Assembly (NCBI RefSeq): GCF_014066305.1
Contig: NW_023501083.1
Span: 298,501-362,500 of the forward strand
Source: Letharia columbiana
Taxonomy: Eukaryota; Ascomycota; Lecanoromycetes; Lecanorales; Parmeliaceae
Length of the DNA: 64,000 nt
Reading direction: 5' to 3'
In this document: positions 46,976 to 61,400 of the stretch, piece by piece
Numbering within the stretch: position 1 is the stretch's first letter
How the letters are laid out: each line of letters starts with the position of its first letter
Position numbers and translations under genes: made by a program
The notes under the pieces: generated by a model
Database searches by the model: none
Seen by the model: the letters and a program-made list of their open reading frames with translations, nothing else
Told to the model about the DNA's origin: nothing

Positions 46976-49444
46976 ATAAGTAAAGGCCTATAAATTAAAT
47001 TTATAGAGTTGAATTTTTCTAAGTTAAATTAATTTTTAGCTCTAGCTCTAAGTTAAATCGAACTCTAATCGCTTACTATACGTTTTTAATCTACTTTTAT
47101 TATTATAATATATAGATATATATATACGAAGAGAGGCGCGTTAAAGTCTAATTAGAAAGATATATCGAGTATAAAGAATTAATTCGTAATAATTATCTAT
47201 AAAAAATAGAGAAAGACTATATTCTTTATAATAAGAAGTATTAAAATATTAAAAGAAATAAAGATAATATATTAATTAGTAGTATAAATTTCATATTATC
47301 TTCTATTATAGTAAAATCTTTCGAATAATAAAATAGCTATTAGAGTAAGATATCGAATAATTTTAATTCGTTTAAATATATATCGTTTCGAAGTAATAAT
47401 TTAATATAAAATTATAGAGAGTATATAACGTAAGATCTTAAAGAGCTAAGTCGTATTCTTAATAATAATAATCTTATTACCGCTTAATTTCTTCGTAATA
47501 TTCTTCATAGTATTCTCTATAATATTCTTTATATTTATCTATTATAATTTCTTCTCTTACTTCTTTTAATATAGTATAAATAATAATAATTAACTAAGTT
47601 ATAATAATATTCTCCGCTTATTAAATAATAATTTAATATAGAATTATAGAGAGTATATAACGTAGAATCTTAGAGAGCTAAGCCGTATTCTTAATACTAA
47701 AAATCTTATTATCGCTTAATTTCTTTATAGTATTCTCTATAGTATTCTCCGTAATATTCTCCGTATTTATCTATTATAGTTTCTCCTCTTACTTCTTAAT
47801 ATAGTAGAGAATAATAAACTAAGTTATAGTAATATTCTTCGCTTACTAAGTAATAATTTAATATAAAATCGTAAAGAGTATATAACGTGAAATCTTAGAG
47901 AGTTAAGTCGTATTCTTAATACTAGAAGTCTTATTATCGCTTAATTTCTTTATAGTATTCTCTATAGTATTCTTCGTAATATTCTTCGCATTTATTTATT
48001 ATAGTTTCTTCTCTTATTTTTTAATATAGTAAAGATAATAGACTAAGTTATAGTAGTATTCTTCGCTTACTAAGTAATAATTTAATATAAAATCGTAAAG
48101 AGTATATAACGTAGGATTTTAGAGAGTTAAGTCGTATTTTTAATATTAGAAATCTTATTATCGCTTAATTTCTTTATAATATTCTTTATATTTATTTAAT
48201 ATATTAACTTCTCTTATACTAATTAAGTAAATTAATATAAGATTATAAAAAATAAATTTATTATATTATTACTATTAATAACTATCTTTATAATATTCTC
48301 TATAATATTCTTTATATTTATTTATTATAAATTCTTCTCTTATTTAATTAAGTATAAGAGTATTAAGAATAAATATATTTATATTAATAAAATTAATAGA
48401 ATTAATAGAATAATAAAAGAAGAATAATTATATAAATAGATAAAAGAATTATTATTCGATTTTAAACGCGTTTAATATAACTATAATATTTAAATATTAA
48501 TTTAATTTATCTATCGCTAATTTAGAAGAAGTATATAAAAGAGAATATATTTATTTAAACTCTTTTTAAGAGTTTTTTAACGCGTTTATAAGTAGTAATA
48601 GATAACTATTAAGCTCGCTTATAACCTTAATTATTAATAGTAATAAATTTATTAAAAGATAATTTAAGAGCGTTAATATAGAGCTCTAAGAGATAAGTAA
48701 AAGAAATATATATATCTAAATCGAACGCGTTTAATATAATTATAATATTTAAATATTAATTTAACTTACTTATCGCTAACTTAAAAGAAGTATATAGAAA
48801 AAGATATATTCGTTTAAGCTCTTTTTAAGAGTTTTTTAACGCGTTTATAAGTAGTAATAGATAGCTATTAAACTCGCTTATAGCCTCGATTACTAGTAAT
48901 AATAAATTTATTAAGAAATAATTTAAAGGCGTTAATAAGAGGCTCTAAGAGGTAATAAAAGAAATATATATATCTTAGATATTAAGTAATCTTTAGATAA
49001 GAAATATCGAAGATAATTATATTTATATTAATAAAATTAATAGAATTAATAAAGTAATAAAAGAATAATAGTTATATAAATAGATAAAAGAATTATTATT
49101 CGATTTTAAACGCGTCTAATATAACTATTATAACTATTATATTTAAATATTTATTTAATTTACTAATAGTAGATTAAACTTTATTATTTTTATAGCGTTA
49201 GAAAGCGTATATTAAGCTCTATAATTTACGAAATTATAAAGAAATAATATTTATAAAAAGCTAATTATTTTAGAGTATAAAACTTCTATATATAAATTTT
49301 TAATAAGAAAGCTTAAGAGGGCTAGCGGGCTAATTTAGTTAGTCTAATTAAAAGGCGTAATAACCTCGAATTAATAATTAGCTATATATATAAATTTAAG
49401 ATTTTCTAGTTTAGCTCTATCTTATTCTTTTATATATACTAATA
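46976..49444 (-). mobile_element. Long R1-family element, copy c (2.47 kb), minus orientation
   Basis: Begins with ATAAGTAAAGGCCTATAAAT and ends with TCTTTTATATATACTAAT, the reverse-complement termini of R1. The tandem modules (about 47400-48360) contain decayed versions of the GTGTTCTCCGCA-type unit. Strongly RIP-mutated; more so than copies a and d. No coding frame survives. Confidence 0.6.
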
Positions 49445-50964
49445 TCTTTATACTTACTCGCTAATAAGTTAATAATAAAATTTATAAAAAAATTTATTTA
49501 TAACTTAATAGTAATAGAAAGTAAACTTAATTCGATATAAAGACGATATCGTTATACTTTAATTTATTAATAAATATTATATATCTTAATATAGTTAATA
49601 ACTTATTTTAAGCTTCTATTTAAATAATATTTATAAATAAATAATATATATATTTTTATAGCGTTAAAGTATTTAGATAATAGATTATTATAATATTTAT
49701 TAATAAGCTCTTCTCTTAAAATCTTATTTTTAGAGATATAAAGGCGATTATTATATTTTAATAATCTCTTAAAATTTAAGATTTATACTTAATTATATAT
49801 ATAATAATTAATTACTAATTTATTAATATTAATTTAAAAATAGTTTATCTAATTATTATAAGCTTATAGATTTTAAATTAATATTTTTATTAACTTTTAA
49901 AATATATTATAAGTAATTTCTTATATAATCTTAAACTTTCTTTTAAAAATAATTATTTAAATATTAATAATATAAAATATAAATATTATTATTATTATAA
50001 ACTTCTTATTTCTTTATAATTACTCGCTATTAATTTAAAATATAAATTTATTTTATAATATTAATAGTAATTTAATATTTAATAACGAAGTTTTTTTATA
50101 ATTAAAGTATCGCGATAGTAAGTTAATAAAGTTAAGTTTATTTATTTAATAAAAATTTTTAAAATTATAAATAACTAACTTTAGCGCTTAACGAATTTAT
50201 CTAAAATTTAATTTCTTCTATCTTATAAGCTTTTAAAATTATTATAATTCGTTAGAATTTTAATATAAAATATATTATCTTTTAAATAGTAATATTATTA
50301 TTTTATAAATATTATAATAGCGAGTAACTCTTAATTATAAATCTTATAATTTTACTTTATAAAAATTATTTTTTTAAATTAAAATATTATTAATCGTTAA
50401 TAACTATTCTTATTTAATTATAAAAATATAATTTTTATATCGAAGTTAAAAGTATTAATTTTAAAATATAATTTTAAATTTAAATTATAATAATATAGAA
50501 ATAATATAATTATAAAAGTATTTTAAAGTTATTAAAATACTAGCTCCGCGTTATCTATCTACTCTAATAATCTAAATTTTTTATTATTCTTACTTTCTTT
50601 AAATAAATTAGTAAATAATATTATTATTATATTAAAATAGCTATAAATAAATTATTAATAGAAATTAATAAAATTTAAAAAGACTTATATATTTCGATAA
50701 TTTTTTAATTTTAATTACTTTTTAATAATAGCGATATATTTTTAATTTATCGCGATATTTTTAATTAATATAATAAATTTTAAAAACTTAATTTATTTAA
50801 TATAGAATTAATATTTTTTAAGATTAATATATAATTAAAACTAGTATAAACGCTTAAATACTTATTTAATATATCGCTAATACTTCGCTAAATTAATATT
50901 ATAAATTATATTTATTATATTTATAAAGATTTTATTAATATATATTTAAAAGATTATTAATATA
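49445..50964. repeat. RIP-degraded AT-rich block
   Basis: Very AT-rich sequence without recognised element or gene. Confidence 0.65.
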
Positions 50965-53900
50965 TATTAGAGACTTAATAATATATATAATAACTCTATA
51001 TTATAGTATAAAGAGAATACTATCTATATAAAATTATTATAAGTATAAACTTTATAGTAAGATAGAAAGATCGAAAGATCTTAATATACTAAGTTTAATT
51101 AGATTATAATATAAGTAAGTAAGATCGTAAGATTATTAAAATCGTAATATTACCCCCCCCTTTAATTCGAAGCTTCGGCGACGACTACTATATAGTAGAT
51201 ATCGATCTTATAAAAAGTATATCTAGACGTATATAAAGTAATATTCTTAGATATATTAACTTAGTATTTCGTTATAGTATTAAGATCTTTTTATAAGTCG
51301 ATATAGCTACTATAGATTAGTAGCGCTAATAAAAGAGACTATTCTAAAGGTCTTTTAAATAATAAATAAGGGCTAATAATCTCGAGGTAATAATAATAAA
51401 AGTCTACTATTAGATTCGAATATTCTACTATATTCATAAATAGTTATTAGAATAGATTTTTCTCGATCTTAAGGTCTTTATATCTAATTTTATATATTAG
51501 ATATCTTCTCTTACTAATTAAGAGATTATTCTTTTATTTATTTAATTTAAATTAAACTATTTCTTTAATATTATAGATTTTACTTTCTTCGTTAACGTTA
51601 ATAGATAATAGAAGAAACTTAATCTAAAAACTTATTCTTATAGCTATTTTATAGTTAAAGGTTTCTTTCTTAGTTTATAAAAGAATTTCTTATAATCTTC
51701 TATCGTAATAATAGCGATATTAATAATAAACTTTACTTTCTTATTAATAGAATTAAAAAGTTATTCGAAGTCTTAAAATTATATAGTAATAACTTAATTC
51801 TCTAATTTTTTAATTATCTTAATAAAGATATAGATAAAGATTTCTACTATATTCTTTTCTTTAAATATAATCTTTACTATATAATTTAAATTCTTTTTTA
51901 AAAACTTATTATTACTCTAAATAGTAATAAGTTTACTATATAATAAATAGTTAAATATATAATAATCTAAATTAAATATAATAATTCTAAATCTAAAGAA
52001 TATATAAGAGTTATACTATTCTAATTATAATATTTCTAAAATAATATTAAATTATCTTAATAAGATAATTAAGTATTAAAGTTCTTCTATATAATCTTTT
52101 AAGATAAATTTTATTAAGATTATATATATAATATCGAATATAAAGATAGATTTATTATCGACTAGTCGTAATCTATAAAATTATATTAATATTACTTTAA
52201 ATAGCTTATTTACTTTAATAAAAGATATATTTATAAAGCTTAATATTAAAACTTCGATATTTAAGAGATAATTAATCTTAATCTATTCTATTAATATAAT
52301 AATTTTTCTATAAAAGTTTAATTAATATTTATTCTATAAAGAGGCTTTAATAGCGATAGTATACGCGGATAGAAAGATGAAAGTAAATATTCTTTCTATT
52401 TCTAACTCTTTAATTCTTATATATAAGGCTTTTAAATCCCTAACGGCGACTTAACTAGAAATATTTAATTTTTTAATTCTTATAATAATTTAATAAGAAT
52501 ATTCTTCTTAACGCCGACGGCTTTTAAAATTATATTAACTTATTCTTTTATTAATAAATCTATATTCTTATATAAGATACTATTATCGCTAAAACGATAT
52601 TTAATCTTTAGATATTTAAAATATCTATCTTCTTTTCAAATTCTATTTACTAATAATTTAAAATACTTATATTCTTATATATAGAAATTTTCGATAATAA
52701 TATTATTATTTCTTTTAGTAAAGAAAGTATTACGTTAATTATTCGAGAGGATAAAATTCTTATTAATTTTATTAATCTCTTTTTTACTTTTTAGATCTAA
52801 TATATTATTAATAGCCCGAAGATCTATATCTAATACTTATAGAAAAAAAACTAATTCTTAGAAAGTATTAAAAGACTATTCTAAAATTCGATATCTTAGA
52901 TATATAAAGATTAATCGTTTTAAATTAAATATCTTATAAATATTAATAAATTCTAAGAGAGCGATAGCTATAGAGAATTATACGTAGAAGTTCTTAAACG
53001 ATTTCTTCTTATCTATTACTCTTATATTAAATTTAAAATTAAATATCTTAATATTTAATTTAGTAATCTTATTATATATTTCGAATATATTATCTAATTT
53101 ATTAATTATTTCTTAAACAATTTAATATAAATCTAAGATATCTTTATTTACTTTTATTTTAATAATATTATACGTAGTAAACTTATAATAGTTCTATATA
53201 TAATCAATTTTCTTAAGTTTAGTAAGAAAGATTATAGCGCTTTATCTAAACTTCGCTTTAAGATATTAATATTAATTATTCTACTTATTTCGATTATTAA
53301 TATTATAAAAATTCGAGATATTAAAATATTATTTATTTAATTCTATATTCTCTACGCGATTCGTAATAGAAATATAATGTAAGTTTCGATAAATACTATT
53401 AATAGAAATACTCGACTAATAAGATATAGGTATAATCTCTATATCTTTCTTATCGAAGTTTTTTAAATTAGCTAAGGGTTAACTTCTTTAACTATTACTC
53501 TTTATACTTTAAATCTTATTTAAGTTTCTTATTTTCTTTAGTAAATTTCGTAGTATTAATGCGATATCTATCACGTAAATCTCGAAGTTTATTATTAGTT
53601 TCTCGCTCGTAGAATAATTAATTATTACTATTACTTAGCTAAATAATAATTACTAATATCTTTATCTTAGTATAAGCGATATTCTAGTCGAGTTATTTAT
53701 TTTATTATTAAAGTATTTTAATATTACGATTAATAGTTTAAAAGCTCTCTATTAAAGTTTTTAATTTATTATATTAAGTATTAAGAGTATCGATAGCGCT
53801 TTTTATAAAATTCTACGAATTAACGATAAATATAAAGATTATAATAAACTCTTCTTCGATAATATTTATAAATTATACTTCGATATAATCTAAATTAGAT

Positions 53901-54534
53901 TTAATAATATATCTTCTAGAGATAAAACGCTTTCTCTTACGTTATATAAATAATATAATAATATTTAAGACCTTCTTATCGAAGTTCTCGAGTTCTTCTA
54001 GATAATAATATATCTATAACTTACTTATAACGATTTAACTTTATATATTATCTAGATTTAGAGTTAATAAGTTTATTAATATTAAGCTAGTAAGAGTATA
54101 GAGGAGGTTTAGTTTAAAGTTTATTTCTTTTAATATATTAAAGATATTTATTTTCTTTAGATTCTTATTTAATCTAGCTAGATTAATCTTTATATAAATA
54201 AAAGATTTTCTTTTAAATAATCTTTTAAGTAGTAAGCTTCTTTAGCTATAACTACTAACTTCTTAATAATATACTTTCTTCTTAATTATATATTTAGTAT
54301 AATTAGTAAATAAATTATTACCGCTCTAGAAGAAAGATAGATAGTATTATATTAAGAACTTAATAGTATATATAATAACTTTATATTATAGTATAAAGAG
54401 AATATTATCTATATAGAATTATTATAAATATAAACTTTATAGTAAGATAGAAAGGCCGAAAGGCCTTAATACGCTAAGCTTAATTAGACTATAATATAAG
54501 TAAGTAAGATCGTAAGATTATTAAAACCGTAATA
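50965..54534 (-). mobile_element. LTR retroelement, 3.57 kb, strongly RIP-mutated
   Basis: LTRs of 185 bp at 50965-51149 and 54350-54534, exactly co-linear and differing by transitions. Five-base flanks ATATA occur on both sides (50960-50964, 54535-54539), although that sequence is low-complexity. A run of eight C just inside the left LTR (about 51152-51159) is the polypurine tract of a minus-strand element. The right LTR keeps AGGCCGAAAGGCCT, the left has AGATCGAAAGATCT. The 3.2-kb interior is too short for a full polyprotein and I could not recognise any domain, so it may be a non-autonomous or deleted element. Confidence 0.75.
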
Positions 54535-57500
54535 ATATATTAGCGAGTTTAAAAAATATAATTAGATATTTAAAATAATCGTAATAATTACGAAATACTA
54601 TTTTTTACTTATTATTTTCTTTAATTTAAATTTAATAATAGATATTCTTAAGATTTAATTTTATAAAGATCTTAAAGTTATATAAGTAATTTAAAGTCTT
54701 AATAATTAGAGATAGCGAGTATTAATTTTTAATAATTATTATATTTAGACCTCGATAATTAATATAAAAATAAAACTTTTTATTCTTTTTAAAAATAAAA
54801 AGAATTAATACTTCGACTAAAAAAGTTAAATAATAAATTTAATCTTTCTAAAAAAAATTCTTTAAATAGCGCTATAGCTTCGCTAATTTTATTTAAAATA
54901 AATTATATAAAAAATTATATAATAACTTTTTATTACTTTTAATTTTAATAATATAATTTCTCTATTTAAATATAAATAAAATCTCTACTTTTTTATTAAA
55001 AAAAATATTATTAAATTTTAATAACTTCTAAAAGAGCTTTAAATTATATTTATTTTTTAATTTACTTTATATTATTATAGCGTATATAATTATAAATATA
55101 TTTAACTTTTATTTAATAATTTAAATAAATTTAATTAATTCTTTAATCTATAATTTATTAGCGTTAACTTTAAATTATTATTATTTTATTATTAAATTTA
55201 ATAATATTTATAATTAATTTAACTTAAATATATTTAATATAATATTAAAATCTTTTTAATTAATAATATAAAAGAGTATATTATATTTTTTATTTTAATT
55301 CTAGCTATCTACTAATTAGTAGTTTAATTAATATATATTATAATAATATATACTTTAATTACTTAATACTTTTAATTATAATAAAATAATATTATAAAAT
55401 TTTAAATTCTATTAAACTACGAATTTTTATAAAATTAACTTATATTTTAATATTAAGTAAAATAACGAGTTATCTCTATTTACTCTAAAGCTTTATTTAC
55501 TTCTTTATAAAAATAAAAAAATTATCTCTATTAATCGTTATTTTTATTTTACTTCTAAAATAATTATACTCGTAGATTCTAGAAGTAAGTTACTTAATAG
55601 AGCGAGAATATTAATAGATATTTTTACTTAGCGATATATCGCTTAATCTATTAATATTCTCGCTCTATTAAGTAACTTATTTCTAAAATCTACGAGTAAG
55701 ATCTAATCTTTTTTTATTAATATTATATTAATATTAATAATAAATAATTTATCGAGATTTAAATATTTAAATATTTAATAATCTTATTTATTATAATAAA
55801 AATAATTATTCTTCTTATAATTAGAGTTAAAGAATTTAATTTTATATTTTATATTATTCTTTTAAATACGCGCTACTTTAATACCGCTATTGAAAATTAA
55901 TTTAAACTTTAAAATTTATTTCTTTAAAAACCTATTCTTAATAAACCTCTCTAAAGATTTTAAATAAAAATCGTTATTAAAGCGTATATATTTTAAAATC
56001 TTTTTTCTATATAATAATCTAAATAAGAATTTCTTTTTATTATTTTAATATATTATTAATATTTAAAATTTTATTTTTAAATTCTAATCTAAGTTTAGTT
56101 AAGAAGAAATTAATTTAATATTTTTTAAAAAATAAAAATAAATAGATCTTTAGCTTTTTTAAATAGATTTTAAAAATAAATATCTTCTAATTAAAGCGAT
56201 ATTTAATCTCTTTTTATTTTTTATAAATAAGAAAATAGCGATTTATTAAATTTATAACTAAATTAAATAAAAATTACTTAAAAAATTTAAAGATTATACT
56301 CTTTAAACTATAAATTTAATAATATTTATATTATTAAGTATTAAAATCTTTTTCTAAAAATTATATATAATAAATAGTAAATAATTCTAACTTAATTTAT
56401 AGTAAAATATTTAAAACTTATAAGAAATTTAATTTTAACTTCGCGAAATTAGCGTAAATACTCTCTTTTATTAATACTCTTATAAAGATAAATTCTTTTA
56501 AAATAAAGTATATAAATTTTAAATAATATATCTATTCGAGATATAATAATAATTAATATAAATAGATTTTTACTAGTTATAAATAATAAGCTAGCGTTAT
56601 AAAGTTTATAATTATAAATCTTTAATATAACTAATTCTTATTCTTATTTTAAATAATAATTTTCGACTTTAATAATTATAAGACGTTATTTTATAATAAG
56701 ATTTTTTATTAATAAATTACTATTAATAAATTTTTTCGAATTAGTTATTAACGCTATAGCGATTATTAATATTATTTTTATTATTTATTATATAATTTAA
56801 AGATAAACTCGATATTATAATAATAATAAATCTTTTTCTTTAAAAGATAAAGAGATTAAAATTATAAAAATATAGTTTATTAATAATTAATTAGCGGATA
56901 TAAGCTATAAAAGATATAATATTATTATAAAATTTAATAATATATTTAATAATAGAATTAATATTTAAAGAATATTAAAACTTTAAGATATATAAAGTAA
57001 ATCTATATTCGCTAAGTCTCTAAATATATAGAGTATATTATTAAAATTAAACTCTAAAAGAAATTTTAATATAATATATATAATATCGGCGCCTTAATAT
57101 AAATAGCGTTAAGATTTATAATAGTATTAGATTTAATAGATAGCGAGTTATATATTATTATAATAATATAATATATATATTAATTAAGATAATAATTAAA
57201 TAAAATTAAAGTTATTTAAATTAATTTTATATATAATAAATATCTTAAAGAATACTTTACGATATCTTTTAAATAGTATAAGAATTATATTAATATATTA
57301 ATAGTAGTAAATAATCATCGCTCTTATAATTCTATAAGCTATTAAATTCTTATAATTATTATAATTATTATTATCTCTACTATAATTAATAGATACTTAT
57401 ATTTATTCTAAATATATACTTAACTAAAAAGACTTAATAGCTTCTCTTATCGCTATTTTTACTACTTTTTATATTAGATTTTCTTATTATTTAATAAATC

Positions 57501-58184
57501 TTCTAAATAAGAAATTACTTTTTAATATAAGAGAATAAATAAATTAATATTAGATAGTAGTAGTTATATATATAATCTTAATAATTACTTTTCTTATTAT
57601 ATATAACGCTTTAACGCTTTAAAATAGATTTATAAACTTTTTAATTATATTCGCTAAATCTTTTAATTATAATTTTATTTATCTATTTAAATTTTCTACT
57701 ATTATTATTTTCTTAATCTATCTTACTTTTTAATTTCTCTTAATAATTATATTTTTAACTTTATCTTAGATATTAATTTATATAATTTCTTTATTTATTT
57801 AAAGTTCTTAATTACGTCTTTAGTATTTTTAAAATACTTTATTAGTTTTTATAAAGCTTTATAAGATAGAGAGTTTTTCTAATTAATAAGATATTTAATC
57901 TCGCTCTTATAAACTCTTTTATCTAATATCTTATTAATCTTTTACTCTTCTTCTTTATTAATTAAAACTATTTATAACTTTAAATTATTATTATATAAAT
58001 ATTATAGCTTTAATAGCGATATATAAAATATAAAATAGATTCTTTTATATCTAGTAAGAAGATCTAGTTAAAATATAAATAGATTAGAGATCTATCTAAA
58101 TAATTTTAAAAATTAAGTTATTTTAAGAAATAAATCTATAATTTTAATTATTATTTTTTATAAATATTTATTCTTAATATAGAA
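54535..58184. repeat. RIP-degraded block with R3 copy and a palindromic element
   Basis: AT-rich. Contains the palindromic element at 55567-55698 and an R3 repeat at 56885-57140 (direct copy of 33275-33530). No gene recognised. Confidence 0.55.
55567..55698. mobile_element. 132-bp palindromic element (MITE-like)
   Basis: Arms of 53 bp, 55567-55619 and 55646-55698, are inverted complements with few mismatches. They start TACTCGTAGATT and end AATCTACGAGTA-like (AAATCTACGAGTA). The 26-nt loop contains a smaller palindrome, AGCGATATATCGCT. Reading the outermost TA on each side as the target duplication would fit a Tc1/mariner-type miniature element. No coding capacity. Confidence 0.65.
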
Positions 58185-59679
58185 TTAGTATATATAAAAG
58201 AATAAGATAGAGCTAAGCTTGAAAATCTTGAATTTGTATGTGTAGTCAATCATCAATTCGAATCCTATACACTTTTTAGTTAGACCGGCTAAGTTAGCCC
58301 GATAGCCCTCTTATACCTTCCTTATCAAAAATTTATATATAGAAGTTTTACACTTTAAAGTACTCAGCTTGCGATATATATAGTTACTTCATAATTCCTT
58401 AAATTATAAAGCTCGCTTTGCGCTTTCTAACGCTGTAAAAATTATGAAGTTTAACCTACTATTAATGAATTAAATGGACATTCAAATGATAGTTACACCA
58501 GACGCGTCCGGGATCGGATAATAATCCTTCCACCTATTTGTGTAATTATTCTTCTTCCACTATTCTACCAATTCTACCAATTCCACTAATATGAACACAT
58601 TTACCCTCGGTACCCTCGCACTCAGTTAAATAAGAGGAGGATCTACAACAGGCGAATGCGGAGAACACTACGGAGAAACCAAGCGGCAACAAGGCCACCA
58701 TCATCAAGAACACGGCTCAGCTCTCCAAAATCCCACGTCATATACTCTCCACAGTTCCACATCAAATGGAGAACACTATGGAGAACACTGCGGAGAAACC
58801 AAGCGGCAACAAGGCCCCCAGCACCAAGAACACGGCTCAGCTCTCCAAGATCCCACGTCATATGCTCTCCACGATTCCACATCAAATCATCACTTAGCAA
58901 GCGGAGAACACCACTGCAACTTAGCCTGTCATCCCCACTACATTAAGGAGTAAGAGGAGGAACTACAACAGGCAAATGCGGAGAACACTGCGGAGAACAC
59001 TATAGAGAACACTGCGGAGAAATCAAGCGGCAACAAGGCCCCCAGCACCAAGAACACGGCTCAGCTCTCCAAGATCCCACGTCATATGCTCTCCACGGTT
59101 CCACATCAAATCATCACTCAGCAAGCGGAGAACACCACTGCAACTTAGCCTGTCATCCCCACTACATTAAGGAGTAAGAGGAGGAACTACAACAGGTAAA
59201 TGCGGAGAACACTGCGGAGAAACCAAGCGGCAACAAGGCCACCATCGTCAAGAACACGGCTCAGCTCTCCACGGTTCCACATCAAATCATCACTCCGGAA
59301 CGATGCATATTTGGACGAATTGAAACCGTCCGATGTCTATAGCTATTTCATTATTCGAAAAATTTCACTGCGGCAGGAGATATTGTGGGATTCACACCAC
59401 TAATTGGCACGTTGTCTCCATTTCTTTCCGGTATTTCGATACTTCTTGCCATAAGGACATGGCCTTTCTCTGTACCTTCCTAATTAGGCCTTAGCGCGCC
59501 TCTCTCCGCACATATGTGCCTGTATACTACATAGATTAAATCAATTTTGTAGTGGTGGAAGTAGGTGAAAAACGCATAGCAAGCGATTAGAGTTCGATTT
59601 GACTTAGGGCTAGGGCTAAAATTCGATTTGACTTAGAAAAATCCAACTTCATGAATTTAATTCATGGGCCTTTACTTGT
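58185..59679 (+). mobile_element. Long R1-family element, copy d (1.5 kb), little mutated
   Basis: Left terminus TTAGTATATATAAAAGAATA, right terminus ATTCATGGGCCTTTACTTGT. It has the same segment order as copy a but lacks the duplicated 240-bp part of the left third. About three tandem modules of about 220 bp occupy 58640-59290 (AGGAGTAAGAGGAGGAACTA at 58945 and 59169 marks the period of 224 bp). The shared end segment GAATTGAAACCGTCCGATGT lies at about 59318. It is the best preserved copy together with a. Confidence 0.65.
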
Positions 59680-61400
59680 CTTATATTAGTAAATTATTTA
59701 ATCGATATTTAATTATATTAACTATATCGTTAATTTAATTATTTCTTAATTAATAAACTTATTTATACTCTAGAGAAAGCTAATTATAACGATTTTAAAT
59801 ATTATTCTATATTTAAATAAATTATCGAGTTCTATATACTTTATTAGAAGCACTCTTAGTTTCTAAGTCGTTTTAAATTCTTACTTAAAGATGAGGATAA
59901 TATCTATTTTAATTATATAATTATTATTAATATTCTCTATATTAACTATAATCTAATTCTTTAAATTATTAATAATAAAAAATCTTTTTAAATTACTCGC
60001 TAGCTAATAAATATAATTATCTCTTATATATAAGATATACTTAGACTATATTAGATATATATATATATTAAATCTTTAAATATTATTATTTATAATACTA
60101 GAACTAACTTTAATAATATTAAATTTAAATAAAAAACTAGAACTCTAAATGTTTAAATAAAATATATATTAGTTGAAATTACTAATTCTATTAATTTAAT
60201 AGAACGATATTATACTTTATTAAGATAAATTTATTTAATAATTACTAAGATATTAAGAAGAAGATTTATTTAGAAATAGCTATTAAGACTATTAACGATA
60301 TAATCGAATATAATAGTTTTATTTCTATATTACCAGTTTTTAAAATCTTCTCTTATATTATAAATAATAATATATTAACTTTATTTACTATTAAGAGAAT
60401 AAAAGCTATTAATATAGTAATAATTAAAATAATAAAACTTTACGCTAAAAGATAAAATAATAATACTCTATATTAGCGAAACGATTTTTAAATTATAAGA
60501 ATATATAATACTTTAATTAATTCTTCGATATTAGTCTAGAAAACGTATTAAAAGAAATAAACTAAATCGTATAAATTACTAATTACTTCTCGAAAGATAT
60601 ATATTATTAAATTATTAAATAATTCTATTAATTTTCGAGTTATTATTATTAAATTATATTTAAAAAAATTAAATACTTTAATTAAGTCTTCTAAGTTTCT
60701 TAAATAAAAATCTTTAGATTTAGATAATACTTAATACGATAATAATAATAATTAAGATTATTAAAAAAAAATTTTAGAACGCTTTACTATATTATAACCC
60801 TCCTCGATATTAATTTATTTTTATTTATTTTTAAAATTTAACTAATATTACTATTTATATATCTAAATTTATATTATTTTTATTTAATTTTTAAATATTC
60901 TAATTAAAAGAACTTAATAAACTATTTAAAAAGAATATATTTAAGATTATAAAGATTAAAGATATCTTTATAGAAGTATAGATATTTAATAATTATTTTA
61001 TAAATTAAGTTAAGAATAAGAATATTAAGAAAGTCTTCGAGAAGTTATAATTAGTAATATAAGTATTTAATAACTCGAAGAAGTATAGAATTCTTATTTA
61101 GACTTTTATTATTTAATTAGATAGTTAATAACTTATTATCGCTCTATTACTAACTATTCTATAGCTATCTTTATATTTACGCGATATTATTTAGATATAT
61201 ATATAATCTCGATTTAAATTAGATAAAATATCTTTATTTTAATCTTAATTAAAATAGAATTATTATCGAGAATAATACTTTATATTATTCTCTCTCTTTA
61301 TAGAATTACTAAGTTCGATATTTATTAGTTTTAAATATATTATAAATATTATATAAAGAAGCTAAGAATAATTCTATTTATATTCGATATTTATTTATTA
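59680..61400. repeat. RIP-degraded AT-rich block
   Basis: AT-rich sequence without recognised element or gene. Confidence 0.65.
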
